Shown here one piece after another: positions 46,940 through 59,379 of a DNA stretch of 64,000 nucleotides. The notes below the pieces were generated by a model, which was not told the DNA's origin, made no database searches, and saw only the letters and a program-made list of their open reading frames with translations. Origin of the DNA: Diospyros lotus (Eukaryota; Streptophyta; Magnoliopsida; Ericales; Ebenaceae). Position 1 is the first letter of the stretch; every line of letters starts with the position of its first letter. The stretch covers positions 2,981,001 to 3,045,000 of the forward strand of contig NC_068350.1 of NCBI RefSeq assembly GCF_014633365.1, in the 5' to 3' direction. Both the position numbers and the translations under genes were made by a program.

Positions 46940-47330
46940 ATTTTTTACTGAATTTAATATTTATACTTTGATTTTGTTTTCGTACGATAATTTAAATTTT
47001 TTATTATTTCGATTACACTGTTAAAATTATATTTTTGAATCAATATAACTTTTATGTTTTAACATGAACAGAGTGTCGCACTTACTTCGTTATTTTACTT
47101 ATTTGTTGTTGTTGTTAAGTATAATGATTAAATTAAATGAAAAATTTAAGTCTAATATTGTAATGAAAACAACGAAATGTTCGAATTGTCACATAAAAAA
47201 TGTTAAAATATAAAAATTAAATTGATTTAAAAATTAAATTTAAGAATGTAATTCAAGTAATAAAAAATTTGAATAATTATACAAAAAAATAAGAATATAA
47301 AAATAAAAATATAAATTTGGCTCTTGTTTA
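46940..47330. mobile_element. MITE, copy 2, in the MYB promoter region
   Basis: Inverted arms of about 130 bp: left with TTTTCGTACGATAATTTAAA and TTTTTTATTATTTCGATTAC, right (reverse-complemented) with TTTTTTTGTATAATTATTCA and TTTTTTATTACTTGAATTAC. Related to the element at 41100-41345. It lies directly upstream of the MYB core promoter. Confidence 0.55.
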
Positions 47331-47467
47331 GAAATAGGGAAACTATATGTACAAAAATGTTATTTTAATATTTATTTGTGATATTTATGTCGTATAAAAT
47401 ATAGTATATTAATAAATAAATTTCAAATAAAAGGGCGTAAATGAGATTTTCGAATTTTATATATAGG

Positions 47468-47475
47468 TATATAAA
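47468..47475 (+). promoter_or_regulatory. TATA box of the MYB gene
   Basis: TATATAAA, followed by GGGGGGG and (GA)n and a CT-rich leader. It gives a 5' UTR of roughly 720 bases. Confidence 0.55.
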
Positions 47476-47499
47476 GGGGGGGGAGAGAGAGAGAGAGAG

Positions 47500-48228
47500 C
47501 ATTAATTAGGGGGTCGTGGATTTCAGCGTTATTTTTCAAACTCGGCCTTCATCCCCGCGCTCAAAAGCAACCCTTTCGTTGAATAATATTATCAATCAGC
47601 ATCTCTAAAATGCCTTTCACAGAGAAAGAAAAAGAAAGACGCTGAAATTCAATAATCCATTCCAAATCCGAGGAGCCCCAGCGAGCGAGCGAGCGAGCGA
47701 TCATCATACATCTATTCATCTCTTTCTCTCAATCTCCGCCTCACCGTCGAGCCTCTTCAAATCTCAGATCCACTACGATTTTTCCGATTCTGTATATATA
47801 TACGCATCCACACGCTCTCAACTGTATCTGTATGTAGGTATGTATAGATGTATACATACGAAGGCGAGTTAAATCTCTTTCTCGAATCTCGAGAACTTTG
47901 AGACCTCACTGTTCCAGCAGGATCGTATATAGAGATTGAGCTCGCGTTGCGATTTGCTTTGTGTTCGGTTTTTTTGTTTGAATCCTAATTTGGATTCTCT
48001 CTGGATGTGTTGTGTAGTGTAGACCAGAGGCGGAGTGAAAAGTTCGAATCCGAGGCGCTAAAAGAAGCATAGTGTTGGAGATTGCTGCATTCGGCGTTCC
48101 GTTTTTGAGTAACAGTGACCGTAAAGACCGAAAAGAGAGGCATCGGACGGGGCTCCTTTTGCCTTGCGTTTTTATATAACACGGCCAAAAGGCTCTCGCT
48201 TTAGCATGGTTGTAGAAAGAGCTAAGCA
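47500..48228 (+). promoter_or_regulatory. Long 5' UTR of the MYB gene with several uORFs
   Basis: Contains (GCGA)n at about 47684-47700 and at least four uATGs. These include 47610-47645 (11 codons plus stop), one at about 47839, one at about 48005, and 48206-48241 (11 codons plus stop), which overlaps the main start. Introns in the leader cannot be excluded. Confidence 0.45.
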
Positions 48229-51200
48229 ATGCAGAATATGAAGAAGAACTGCGATAATAGTCACGATGAAGTTCCCAAGCAGAAAGAGCGTCGCATCGTT
48301 TCGTGGTCTCAAGAGGTCTGGTTCTTCCCCCCCCCCCCCCCCACTCTGTTTTGTGCTTCGGCCCTTTGACGAATACCTGATGTGGATTGTTTCCATTCCA
48401 GGAGGATGATATACTCCGCGAGCAAATTCGCATCCATGGAACTGAAAAGTAGTGCCTCTTATCTTGATTGCCGTATCTTAGTTTTGGTTGAGTGAAAATG
48501 TAAATTCGTCTTGTTCGACTAATGGAATTGACGGCTTTTATTGCATTTTATGCCTGCAGTTGGTCGATTATTGCGTCGAAATTCAAGGACAAAACAACCC
48601 GGCAATGTAGAAGAAGGTTATTTGGAAAATAAATAGTGTTTTGATGATAGCTCTCCTTTGACCTTCCAAGATTATTGTTTATTCTGTTTTTTAGTCTCCC
48701 CTGATGAAGTGAAACCATTACGTTGTAGATGGTACACTTACTTGAATTCTGATTTCAAGAAGGGAGGATGGTCTCCAGAGGAAGACATGCTCTTATGTGA
48801 GGTAAGCATTCAGGCTTTCCACGTATTCATTGTGAAGGCTAAAGGTGTGAGACCAATCCTTGACAAATTATTTTGCATTTCTAATACTTATTAATGAGAT
48901 TTATTTTTAAAGTACCTGGTTAGTTAATAAACTCAGCCAGCGTCTGTAAGTTTTTGATCTTGAAGAAGACGTAGTAGGTTTATATTCAGGCCAGACGTAG
49001 AGCTGGTTCTTTTACTTGTTGACTCCGAAGGTCCGGGATTTAAATAACCGCATATTTCGAAAACACAAGCATTTCCTTGACATGTATGTGGAAACTGATG
49101 CATTAAGTTCAACTGCAGGCTCAAAAAATATTTGGGAACAGGTGGACTGAAATAGCAAAGGTAGTTTCGGGAAGGTATGCAAAGTTTTTGTATGTTTCTT
49201 TCTTTAAAGCAGACAACTAGATGGCAATTATAACTTAAGTTGTTGTATCTTTATGCAGAACTGATAATGCTGTGAAGAATCGATTTACCACCCTGTGCAA
49301 GAAGAGGGCAAAACATGAAGCCTTGGCAAAAGAGAACAATACTTCATACATTTATCCAAAAAACAAAAGAGTTCTCTTTCGGAATGGGTTCAATGCATCA
49401 GGAATATCAGAAAATGCATCACCCATGAAGAAAATGAGGTACAATTAATGGGGCATCCCTCCATTTAGAGGTGAATATAATAAGATTGAAGTGTTTCAGA
49501 AATAACTCTCTATTTCCATGATATAGGAGGACCCAAATCTGTGATCTCACAGAAACTTGCAACCGTGGGGAAAGAATACCAAGGGAATCTGGGACAACAA
49601 ATAAGCAGTTAAGACCTCCATTTGCAGTACTGGTGCAAAACTTCCGCATTGCAGCGGACCTGCCCACTCAGCATTGTGCCACCACCAAGGAGACGTCAAG
49701 TGATGGTGAGTTGCCAAACATTTTGGTAGTAAACTAAAATCATCCCTCAGTCATGACCTGGATTGTACATTGTAGAAAATTAAAATTTATGTCAATTCAT
49801 AACCACTGGCTGGAAAGTGTTTGTTTCTTCATAATACAAGTATTAGTCTTTGGTAACTGCTGCTACTGTGATTAAATTGGTTTGATATAGCCTGGCTTCC
49901 TTTGTTTTCGAGGAGCAGCCCATAGTGACAAAACTCAAGGAACATTCCTCAAGAAAGATGATCCAAGGATATTTGCATTGATGCAACAAGCAGAACTGCT
50001 CAGCTCCCTTGCAGTCAAAGTTAATACCGAGAATACAGATCAGAGTCTTGAGAATGCATGGAAGGTGAGGAACACTAGGTGTGTCTTGCTTCTGCTATCA
50101 ATATGTAATTGTGTTTGCCTGAGGATGGCCCATTGCCAGCAAGCCTCCAGGGAGTCACTTAAAAGACACCCATTATCTGTTTAATGCTTACATCTAGCAA
50201 CCAAAACGATGAATCTATTTCTTGCTATTTATTAACAACAGAAATAATGATCCAACAAGGTTGCATTGACTTTCTTATTGCTACGAACATTTTCTAATAC
50301 TGTAAATCTCTGTGTATGTCCCAACAGCAGGGATGTGTTCTGTCTACTGCTATAGGATCTTATTTATTATTGCCTATTTAAATTGCAAAAAAAAAGGTAA
50401 TATACATTTGTTGGCCCCTGGTGTTTGCTTATTGCTTAATATAAACTAAATATGGCATACAGGTTCTCCAAGGTTTTCTCCATCAAACCAAAGGGAGTGA
50501 TATGCTTAGTACAACAATTTCTGATATGGATTTTCAACTTGAAAATTTTAAAGACTTGGTAGAGGACTTGAGGAGCAGTATTGAGGGAAGTCAACCACCT
50601 TGGAGGTAACAAACATAAGCTTACTGGTATTGAAATTTAATCACCTATTGCTTGTAATATAACCTAGTTGCTTTTTCTCCAGGCAACCTGAGCTATATGA
50701 GGAGTCCTCTGGCAGTTCTGAGTATAGTACAGGATCAACCATTCTCTCCCAGACAGCAGATAAAACAGGACAAACTCAAGGTGAGCTATGCGCACCACAT
50801 CAGGACTGTATAGCTGAGTCACAATCAACTCATGTGGGAGACCAAAATGGTTTTGGTGATAGAGAAAATGGAATTATCTCTGGTGCAACTGGAACTCAAG
50901 GTGAACTTCAGTTTTATATTTAGCGAACCCTGTCAGATATTTTCATGTCATTCACTTCAAAGAATCCTGAGAAGTATTTTTCTGCTGAAAATTTTTATAT
51001 TATTGCTGCAGATTTCTTACCATCTTGCAACGATCTGAAAGATCATGATGGGGTGCTTTCTTCCTTCTCAAGTAAAGAGTTCAGTTCTCCTCTTCAAGTA
51101 ACCCCAATTTTTAGAACCCTAGCTGCAGGGATTCCCAGCCCCAAATTCTCAGAAAGTGTGAGTATGATTTATAACCTGCTGATTATAGCCTTTTGTAGCA

Positions 51201-54200
51201 CAAGCAGTAAGCTTTGCATCACCTAGCCACACCACACACATGCATAGGAAGAAAGAACCACAACCTTGCTCACTAATCACGAGTACACAAACACTGACAA
51301 TAGTATCAAACAACAGTGCGTGGAGTAGGATTTAATATTTAGATCCAAACACTTCATCAATTCATGAGGTGTGGGTTTTATGGCTAATTGGTGGAAATAG
51401 TGTTTCAATCAGAATCATCAAATTAACAGATTCATTACAGCTACATAATAATGGCATCTACAGACTCTATTTTTATGTTAGGTGTTATGTTTGAATTGAT
51501 TGCTATGTTACATGGACTTTGATACTAATGAATTGATTATCATGCTGTGTGGACTTTCATACTAAGAAACATAGATATTGGTAGAAGACAGAGGAATGAC
51601 ATGATAATAACACTCTAGCATCATAGTTTTTGAAAAGATTATTCTTCACAATCTAAATAGGAACAAGTTAACAACAAAATATTTCACATATTGCTAAAGA
51701 TGTAACTATTTCTTTGTTAGTTTTTTTTTTTCATAATTACATTTATAATTATCAAAAATAGGAGATTATTCTTCACAATCTGATTGGAAATGTGTGAACA
51801 AAATGTCCTCGTACCTATTCTTTAATGGTCTTTCACAATCAAGTTTATAAGAATCCACATACTTTATATTTATAATTGTTTATGATATTGTCTTTTTAAA
51901 CTTACAATTGGCTAGGTTTTGTTAAGAGATAGATATGCGTTTTCCCATTATAGACAGACTTGTATCTCATGTATTTGAGAAGTGTGATTCTAGACAAATT
52001 AGATAATAATAAGACAGTTGGATGAGTGGGTAATGTGAATATAGAAGTGTCCAGATAGTGCCAGTGTTCAACAGGGTGTTGGACCAAACATTACAGTCTT
52101 TCTAGAAGTATTCCTGCTTCCTAGCTTGGATATGAGTACGGGATAAAGCTGTACGTCAATATGTTCATCTTCTTTAACTCTTAAGACAACAAAGCACCAA
52201 CATATGCAAAATATGAGAGTAATTGAGATGAGGATGTTACAAGGGATGTGCAACCATAAACAACAAGACGGTTAAAAATGAGACTATCCATAAGATAGTT
52301 GAAATGACTTTTATTAAGGATAATATGTGAGATGTAATTAAGATGATTTTGTTATGTGAGAAGAAGAGAAATAGATGCTCTTGTGAGAACAGTGGAAGGA
52401 ATATAAGAAAATTTGTAGCAAATGAGGAAGACAGAGACCAAGAAAAACTCGGTCATAAATTCTTAGGTATGACATGGGTAAAAATAAGTTTACGGAATAT
52501 ATGGTCATAGAGATGATTGGCGAGAGTTAAAATCCGTTTAATTGACCCCAACTGGTGTGGTTAAGACTCGGTGTGATGATTTTTAGAAGGAACTGGAAAT
52601 TAAATGGAATTTTAGAGAAAAATGAGATTTCTATGTCTCATCCTTGCGAGGGTCTCAATAGTTTGTCTAGCCTAAAAAATTGTCTTATTATCAAATATAT
52701 GCTTCTTTTAATTCAAATATTGTTAAAATTGGAGGATGCAAATACTCTTACCTTTGTCATCATTTGTGACATCGGTGAGTTGAACCAGTGAATCTGCCAG
52801 TTCCTGACTGAACTGGGTTGCCAATCTGGCCTAATTCTGATAGCCATGACTTAAAGTTTGTTTCAATATAGTTACAAGACCCTGAATATGATGATAATTT
52901 ACACTAGTAAGACTTACAGTATCTGTTGATTGCCATGCCATCAACGCTGGCAACTAGAGTAGTAACCGCACCAGTCTCATGCCTTCTTATTTTGATTTAT
53001 TTATCTTGCTGAAAAAGGATCCATCAACATTAGGAAGATACTAACAGCACTAATTATCACAGTTTATGTCAAATCATTATTATCTTGAGTGTGCCCTAGC
53101 TCATGTTAAGTTCAGGGATCAACTACCTCAGCAATCTGTGAGGTTTCAGAAAATGTCTATGTTTAATGTGTTACATGGTCATGGTATAGTCCATATCTTG
53201 TTAAAAGTCTATAATGAACTTGCACATTCTACCAGTGGTTAGAGGTGATAGCTGGTAAGTGAAGTGGACTACAAATAAAGCTTTGACCCAAAAAAGGAAA
53301 AGGGAGACTCATATCTCAACCATAAATGTCCAATGTAAGGGAACAAACAGGAAAAGAAAACTAGAAGAAATTTTTGACAAGCTTTTCTGGCTGCATCTAT
53401 ACTTTATAGAATATGATCAACTACAGAACACTATCCTGCAATTGAAAATGATATCACATAACTCAGATAAGAAATTCTATAAAAAGTTTGCTATGCAATC
53501 TTGCTGCAATTTTACAAATCACATATTCTCCGAAATATAGCAGACAAGTAGCTTTGATAATTTAGCAATTAAACTAGAGTAGGTTCAATTGGATTGATTG
53601 AATACTCCAGTTGGCATGTGGAACATAAATTAATAGTCATTGGGCCTTTTAAGATAGCCATTAGAGGAGGAGTCCTTGTGGCTGACACCTAGTGATAGGG
53701 AAGAAAATCCTTTGCTGAGCTCTTGATGCAGTACAAAGTTGCTAACTAAATATAATTATTTAGTAAATATATTTTACAATAGAATTAATGTCTATGGTGG
53801 ATAAGTTCCTCATTCTTAGTTATCTGAATATATATACCGAGACCATTCAGAATTAGAAGTGATACAACTGGATAAACGCAAGAAAAAGTATTAATGATGG
53901 AAAAATAAATGGACTTTTGTTATGGCCTAGCCAATAGCTTTCCTCCTATTCAAAATAGAGTCTAGTCAGAGCCTGTGTAATGCAAAACTAAGATCAGTCA
54001 AATTTTTAAGTCCACTCTACTTGTAGGGTGATGTTCACCCTCGAGTTAACTTTCCTGCACAAATCATCTGTCCTCAATGGGATTCTTGCTCTCATTTTCC
54101 CTTGCATGTGTGCATGTGCACATAAACCCTTTGTTTGACTGCTGATCCTAGTTTTAGTGTCTACACCTTTTCACTTAATGCAATCAGAGCAAAACATAAG

Positions 54201-54897
54201 TTTGTGTTCAAACAGAGTCTGTTCTAAGAATACTGAAATGTGGATAAGTGTATGGGCATAGAAACACTTTGTTTGACTGCTGATCCTAGTTTTAGTGTCT
54301 ATGATTTTGATACTAATCAGAGCAAAACATGATTCAAACAGATGGCTGTTCTAACTCTAAGAGTACTGAAATGTGGATAAGTTTCTTCATCTATACTTTT
54401 AAGATGCATTATTTTGTTCCCTCCATTGACTTGCTGGACGTATTTTTGGTTCTCCAAGTTCAATATCATTTACATGAATAAATCTATCAAGTAAACATAA
54501 AATTACCTTACATAAGTAAAAAATGTAAAAGCATAAATGTTTAATCTCATGAATTTTGTAGTAAATTCTTTCAAGCATAAATGTTTGGTCAAAAAAAGCA
54601 TACTGTTTGGCACACTTTCCAACTAAACTAATGTTAAATGACGTATTACTTTTTAATTTTGTGCTAGCTGATGAAAAGTTTCTTTAACTTGTGATCTGTG
54701 CTGTTTTGTAATTCATGTTTTCATGTTAGTATACCTTCATGCCAGTTTCTGCTGACTGACTCCATTTACTTTGATCCATCGTTCAGGAGAGGCAGTTCCT
54801 ACTCAAAACACTTGGAATGGAGTCCCCGTCCTGTAATCTAAGCAACAATGCCTCACAACCTCCACCCTGCAAAAGGGCGCTTCTCCATAGCCTATGA
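48229..54897 (+). CDS. FLP/MYB88: R2R3-MYB transcription factor, FOUR LIPS/MYB88 clade (12 exons)
   Basis: Exons: 48229-48315, 48402-48448, 48560-48616, 48729-48801, 49119-49174, 49259-49438, 49527-49705, 49919-50064, 50463-50605, 50683-50900, 51012-51157, 54787-54897; 480 codons, frame intact across all joins. FLP and MYB88 are nuclear DNA-binding regulators that limit divisions late in the stomatal lineage by repressing cell-cycle genes. R2 spans about residues 26-73 (WSQEEDDILREQ, NWSIIASKFKDKTTRQCRRR) and R3 about 77-130 (GGWSPEEDMLLCE, GNRWTEIAKVVSGRTDNAVK). Clade marks beyond the MYB domain: FLKKDDPR, LMQQAELLSSLAVKVN, NAWKVLQGFL, DFQLENFKDLVEDLRSS, VTPIFRTLAAGIPSPKFSES, and the tail FLLKTLGMESPS...PPPCKRALL. 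Length lies between the two Arabidopsis paralogues as I recall them. Start: first ATG in frame; Met4 is an alternative. Odd: weak first donor (GAG|GTCTGG) and a 3.6-kb last intron with a LINE remnant. Confidence 0.96.
52040..52575 (+). mobile_element. LINE 3'-end relic in MYB intron 11
   Basis: Sequence ending TTGACCCCAACTGGTGTGG...ACTCGGTGTGATGATT (about 52542-52580) resembles the GACCCCAACTAGTTTGGGAT...GCTTTGATGATG tail of plant LINEs, with a decayed GATGATTGGCGAGAG (DWRE-like) codon block before it. No intact frame. Its 5' limit is uncertain. Confidence 0.45.
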
Positions 54898-55560
54898 CCG
54901 GCCTTACTGATCCATCTCACATACAGAGTGTGCAGGGGATTTTACAGTCAGTATAACAACTTACCTAAAGTTTTTGGCACATAGAGCTTTTCCTTTCCCA
55001 GAGTCCGATTTCCTTTGGATCGCAGTCATCTCGACCCCAAGTTTTTTGTCTGAGGCCTATTAAGATCTGCGTTTCGAGCTAGAATGTTACGGTGCATTCT
55101 GGTAGAGCACCCCTCATATTTCATCATTCAATCTCCTCATCAGTTATGAGCCCTAATACTCTCACTAATTTCCAGTTTGCCTTTGAAGTGTGCTTTGTTT
55201 ATTCTCTTTTATACTTCACATTATGGGATTTGGATATGGGTATTCCTCTTCCCATTCAAGGTTTTGTTCCTGAGTTGTCATTTGTACAGAACCTGCAGTG
55301 TCTTCCATTACCTTTTGAGATTGTAATTACACATCGGCATCTCGCCTATACCACCCCTTGATCACGGGGGTCTAGAAGAAGGAAAAAAAAAAAAAAAAAG
55401 ACAGAGAGAGACAGGAGGATCAAGAAGTTGAATTGAACTCCTATTTGTTGTTTTTTCTTTTTCTTTTTTAGGCTTGCAGAGGAGGGTATAGAATAAGCTA
55501 AGTTGTATTCTTTCCTTCAAACATATTTTCTTGTAACATAACTTATATATATTTATTTGG
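54898..55560 (+). other. 3' UTR and flank of the MYB gene
   Basis: Follows TGA at 54895-54897. Contains a poly-A run (55382-55399) and AT-rich sequence near 55535-55555 suitable for 3'-end formation. The open frame at 55092-55361 lies here and is not considered coding. Confidence 0.45.
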
Positions 55561-55763
55561 AGTGGAGAATGTGATTGGTTTTTGTGTGCAGAAACTTCAC
55601 ACACTCTCTCTCTTCTGCTTGTCTACTTGCCTGATACTAATCTAACAACAGAGAAGACATAAATGCAACTTCAACTTCAATCCAAGACGAGAGAAGCAAA
55701 GAGATGGAACCAACTTACAGAGATGAAAATGGCTTCCATCTGAGCTTCTGGAAGATCTTCCAT
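55553..55763 (-). CDS. Candidate tiny spliced gene (40 codons), unrecognised
   Basis: On the minus strand an ATG at 55763 has an ideal plant/eukaryote context (ACCATGG). A 15-codon frame (MEDLPEAQMEAIFIS) follows to 55719, ending at a consensus donor GTAAGT. A TATA-like TTAAATAC lies at about 55804-55811, and a pyrimidine-rich leader lies between. Using the acceptor at 55631-55632, a second exon 55630-55553 continues in frame (ASRQAEERECVKF...) to TAA. No homologue is recognised. The gene would be convergent with, and close to the 3' end of, the MYB gene. It could equally be a non-coding antisense transcript or chance. Confidence 0.25.
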
Positions 55764-55920
55764 GGTGTCTGTGGGGAAGGAGGGGTCTGGTCTTCTGTCT
55801 GTGTGTATTTAAGGAGGTCAGCCAGCCATGGTGGGTGGTGGAAGACAAAGTATGATATGATTGCATGGCCAAAGCAAAAAGCAGTTGGTAAAAGAGGGAG
55901 GGAACCATCTCCAAAATAAA

Positions 55921-58440
55921 GTGGTCAGTGATCTCAAATTCTCAATGCCCACAGACACATATATCATATCACACATATATGACTCACTGGTTTTGACCTC
56001 TTCAATGGGGGTGGACCTAGGGTTAAACTGGTAATCTTGGGGGGGGGGGCTTCATCTTCATGGTCCCAGAGCCCTAAATTAACTTTGATTCCATTCCATC
56101 CTGCTGTTAGTCACAAATAAAAGAACATAATCATTAAAGTAGGCATACCATTACTACTCAACCAACTCCATCTTTTCAGAGGCTGAGGGCATATTTTGTT
56201 TTTTTTTTCTTTTTTAATTTCTGTGTTCCTTTTCAGTTTAAATTTTTGAACTTTACGTTTTTGCATTGATCATCAAAAGTTTGAAAATAAAAACAAAAAA
56301 TGTTTTTTTTTTTTTGCAAGTCTATCTGTTATAATTTATTTTGCATTTATATATTTTTTAGTTACTATTTGCAATTATTTGTGAAAATATTTTTATGATG
56401 GTAATTACTCTGATTTTTTTAATTATAGAATAATTAATGTCTCTTAATATATTTTTAAATCTCTTAAGCTTACATGGTAAATTTTATTTTTAAAAATTTT
56501 TATATTATAATTTTAATTTATATATATTATTTTATAAAAACACATATTGATTTGACTCTGGTTTGATTATTAATTTTTTAATATATTTTTTAGTTACTAT
56601 TTGCAATTATTTGCGAAAAATATTTTTATGATGGTAATTACTCTAATTTTTTTAATTATAGAATAATTAATGTCTCTTAATACACTTTTAAATCTCTTAA
56701 GCTTACATGGTAAATTTTATTTTTAAAAATTTTTATATTATAATTTTAATTAATATATATTTATTTTATTTTATAAAAATACATATTGATTCGACTCTGG
56801 TTTGATTATTAATTTTTTTCTTTAATTCTCGATCCAATTTTTAGAATCTTAATTTTTTTAATTTATATTTGATATATTTTAATATTACAATTGGTTGTTT
56901 CAATTAATTAATTAATAATTAAAATTACGAGATTGTAAGTTGAAATCTTTCCATACCCTTTAATATAGACATTTCTTGTTATTTTTTATATACAAAAAGA
57001 ATATACCTTGCACTTTAAAAAAAAAAAAAAAAAAACTATAATAAGGTGTGTAACCCCATTAACTATTACAAAGCAAATAAAGAGCATTTTTGAATTTAAT
57101 AGACTTAAATGACAAATAACACCAAATAAAAAAATCTTAATTAATAAAATTAAATAAAATATCCTTATACCATAAAATTTTTTTTACCTAGTTCATACTT
57201 CTAAAATTCTTAAATAGAGATTATAATTAATGGGTATTTGTCTGAATATACTCAGTAAACTTGTTTTAATAAGGGATGATTAGGGCATCATTTTTTTTTT
57301 ATGAACTGGGTGTGTTAATAATTAAAACAAGAACTCTTTCTAAATAATTATTTAATCATAAAGAGCTAATTGCTCCCCCTGAAGTTGACCAAAGTTAAAA
57401 CCTTTTTGGAGCAAGTTATTGTGCATAGTTTATAAGTATTTTAATACATATATTCAAAATGTATTGACTAACAATTATAAATTCTTATATAAAAAGTAGC
57501 GCCAGCAGTGATATCATTAACCAAATGGAGTTAGGTCAAAAGATAATATTTATATATGAGGATGAGAATTTTGACAATTGTCCATTGAAGCAATTGCGTA
57601 TGACTTGGGACAAGTCTTCTTTATTTTATGGGTCAAAGCAAACATCAATAAGCAAGACAGCAGGTGCGGGGTCGGTAAGAACAAATAACAAATAATTGTT
57701 ATATGAATGCACGCACTAGATCTTTCTTCCTAAGAGTTGAGAGATAGTTCCTTTTATATAGAAATCTTATCTGGAATATGAAATTATGAAAATAAAAATA
57801 AATCTTTATAAGTGTTTAGACCTTTATATAGGCAAGGTTTTTGTTTCTCAAAATAAATTTTTATGATTAAATTAGTACTTGGTCAATATTGGTATAAGAA
57901 GTGCAAGTATGATAATTCAGTTTAATAATGTATTTATGTGTATTTTTTAAAGACAACACCGCATGTACAGTATAACTATTTGACGAACAAATGAGATCTC
58001 AAAAATATAGCGAGAATATCTTTCATGAATCTTGAAAAAGATGTTTAGCGATAATTAGTTCGAAATTATTGGATTAAGTAAGGGATTTAATAGAGTGCGA
58101 GCAACTTTTTCTAATAAAAAAAAAATAAAAGAGAAACGTGATATGTTATCTCTTGATATAATATATATAACATCAAATTTAAGTCACTTAAGTTAACCTT
58201 GATTAATAGTTGTTGGCTCTCTCTCGGTAACTTATAACCAAAAGCAATCTAACTTAGCTAAATAAAAATCAAATTTCTGACAATTTCAACCCAAAATGCA
58301 GTAACTTTCAAGTTTAATTTTAAGATAAAATAAGTTAGTCTTGAATTTAAAAATAAACGAAAATGAGAATTGGAAAGGTAACAAGTGGGGCTTGATTGAG
58401 CAGTTTTGACTACGGCGAACATATTAATTAGGTAACATGA
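55921..58440. other. AT-rich spacer
   Basis: No gene seen. Contains homopolymers (poly-G 56039-56049, poly-A near 57018-57036) and a 232-bp tandem duplication described separately. Confidence 0.6.
56349..56818. repeat. Tandem duplication, unit about 232 bp
   Basis: ATATATTTTTTAGTTACTAT starts both copies (about 56349 and 56581). Both continue with GATGGTAATTACTCT, TAATGTCTCTTAATA, CTCTTAAGCTTACATGG and GACTCTGGTTTGATTATT. Identity appears above 93%, so the duplication is fairly young. Confidence 0.85.
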
Positions 58441-58960
58441 AATTGCGTAGCATTTCTTCTTCTTCTTCTTGTTCTTGTTGTGTTATTTACATATATTGGA
58501 CGCACGTGGGAGATCTATCGAAAGAAAGAGGAAGGCGAAATCAAAGACCAACCCTTTGTTGTTAGTCAGTCAAAGCAGCAGCAGAGGCAGCAGAGGCTGC
58601 CACCTCTTCTTCGTTGGTGTGGCTGCTGTTGCTTGCGGCCGAATCCATTCCACCATTCCTTCTTTTCTTCTCTTATCAGTGTCATCTCTCTCTCTCCTTG
58701 ACTGTCTCCGCAGATGCCACCCGACCCGGTCCCAGTGGGTCCTGCCGGAAGCCCATGACCCACGAGAGTCAACGGCCCAATGGCTTGGAAGCTAGGAGAA
58801 GCAATAGACTGACTGGCGCCCTTCGCTGCCTTGCTGGTTGTTGACATTTATTTCTCCGTTGCTGATGACGATGGTGACGCAAGCGTCGATCGTCCTCCTT
58901 TCCCATTCACTTTCCCTTTCCTCTGAATTGTCCAAATTGCCCCCCGACACCGCCTTCCTC
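58440..58960. other. GC-richer segment of unknown nature
   Basis: Stands out from the AT-rich flanks. Frames are open on both strands (+ 58469-58795, - 58847-58566). The minus frame begins MSTTSKAAKGASQSIASPSF and ends in a Cys-rich tail; neither resembles a known protein. On the + strand, a pyrimidine tract with CCGCAG near 58713 looks like a good splice acceptor. It may be an upstream exon or promoter part of the kinase gene, a small gene, or an element fragment. Confidence 0.3.
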
Positions 58961-59379
58961 TGTTTCTCATTTGAGTTAAAAATGTAGTCTTTTTACAAAA
59001 AAAAAAAATTGTAAGAGAAATATTATTATTATTATTATTATATATATATATAAGTAGGATTAATAACATTATTATATAAATTTGATGACAGTAATTAATC
59101 ATATCTTGCCGGCCGTTTAAGAATACAATATCTCATCAACCGGATGCTACAAATGAAAGCCCTCTAAATGGTGGATGGATCATTCAATGAAAAGGTCAAT
59201 AAATTGAGCAACCACATCAAGACATGTGATTATGAAACGAAGAAAGAAACCCAACATTCATTCGGACGCTTTAAAAGCTTTGACCTCGTGAAAGGGTGTT
59301 TCAGTAATTCCACATTTTGCTGTAGTGACGAACACGTTAAGGGGCTTAGTCCCCACACTGGTTTGTCATTAACCAGCCG

